Source of the DNA: Saprospiraceae bacterium
Lineage (GTDB): Bacteria; Bacteroidota; Bacteroidia; Chitinophagales; Saprospiraceae
Assembly: GCA_027488855.1 (NCBI GenBank)
Contig: JAIYAV010000144.1
Location: 1 to 40,826 of the forward strand
Length of the DNA stretch: 40,826 bases
Direction of reading: 5' to 3'
Below the pieces are notes generated by a model, which had not been told where the DNA came from, searched no databases, and was given only the letters and a program-made list of their open reading frames with translations. This document shows, piece after piece, positions 40,695-40,826 of the stretch. How positions within the stretch are numbered: position 1 is the first letter of the stretch; each line of letters begins with the position of its first letter. The position numbers and the translations under genes are program-made.

Positions 40695-40785
40695 AATTCG
40701 GTTTAAACAGCTTTAACGTTAACGAGTACCAGATCATCAATAGTGATCTGGTACTTGAGGGTAAAAATACGTGCTTAACCGAATT
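40695..40785. repeat. Nested inverted repeats upstream of the metalloprotease gene
   Basis: A perfect 12-base stem AGTACCAGATCA/TGATCTGGTACT (40725-40736, 40744-40755) with a 7-base loop is enclosed by AATTCGGTT/AACCGAATT (40695-40703, 40777-40785). The nearer arm is 4 bases from the ATG at 40690, so the structure could lie in the 5' untranslated region, or end an upstream transcript outside the window. Confidence 0.65.
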
Positions 40786-40826
40786 GTGGGAGGATGCTTT
40801 GTGATTTTCGTCGGGGAAAGTATAAA

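Noticed and set aside
1-40826. tRNA, rRNA, insertion sequences, prophage or integron features
   Set aside because: I looked for cloverleaf-like sequences, transposase, integrase and phage genes and found none that I could support by eye.

Overview
The window looks like chromosomal DNA of a Bacteroidota bacterium, most likely from the Saprospiria (Haliscomenobacter/Lewinella-like); this is inferred from gene content, not from a database match. Supporting signs are a PorW/SprE-type lipoprotein of the type IX secretion system (T9SS), a very large secreted metalloprotease ending in a T9SS sorting tail, a TonB-dependent receptor with a carboxypeptidase-like N-terminal domain, orphan MacB/FtsX-type permeases, DKNYY lipoproteins, and start regions without strong Shine-Dalgarno sequences. 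No rRNA, tRNA, CRISPR array, transposase, integrase or phage gene was seen.

Layout. (1) 1-2994, plus strand: 3' part of a sensor histidine kinase, a secreted S9-type alpha/beta hydrolase, and a soluble receiver-HisKA_2 kinase three bases behind it. (2) 3131-11212, minus strand: a carbohydrate-related block with a GH43-like glycosidase, a small membrane protein, a DKNYY lipoprotein, two exported Gfo/Idh/MocA oxidoreductases (one lipoprotein, one Tat substrate), a PmoA-ThuA fusion and a small Cys-containing secreted protein. (3) 11665-13285: a membrane-anchored winged-helix protein followed by about 800 bases without a normal gene, holding four irregular copies of a hairpin-plus-leader unit with micro-ORFs. 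(4) 13286-17844: a HAD phosphatase, a TonB-dependent receptor, a four-helix membrane protein, an antitoxin-like small protein and a CARDB-like secreted protein. (5) 17860-21694: an atypical SDR divergent from an iron-sulfur (6-4)-type photolyase, a DOPA-dioxygenase-like enzyme and a low-molecular-weight tyrosine phosphatase. (6) 21725-28809: small and helical-repeat proteins of unknown role, a HAD protein, a membrane-anchored M23 peptidase and PorW/SprE. (7) 28932-40690: a MacB/FtsX-like permease, a class C beta-lactamase-like serine hydrolase, a rhodanese, a very large Ddl-Ddl-TM-PASTA fusion, and the secreted metalloprotease.

How the parts connect. PorW/SprE is part of the machinery that exports proteins carrying the tail seen on the metalloprotease. 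The M23 peptidase and the Ddl-PASTA fusion both point to peptidoglycan. The ThuA/PmoA/Gfo-Idh/GH43 block suggests oxidation and cleavage of sugars outside the cytoplasm.

The most unusual things are the tandem Ddl-like/PASTA fusion, the hairpin-leader micro-ORF array at 12496-12933, and a set of intergenic palindromes whose arms are built from short tandem words. One palindrome sharing a 9-mer with this set sits inside the coding sequence of the first kinase, and two copies of one element abut the stop codons of unrelated genes.
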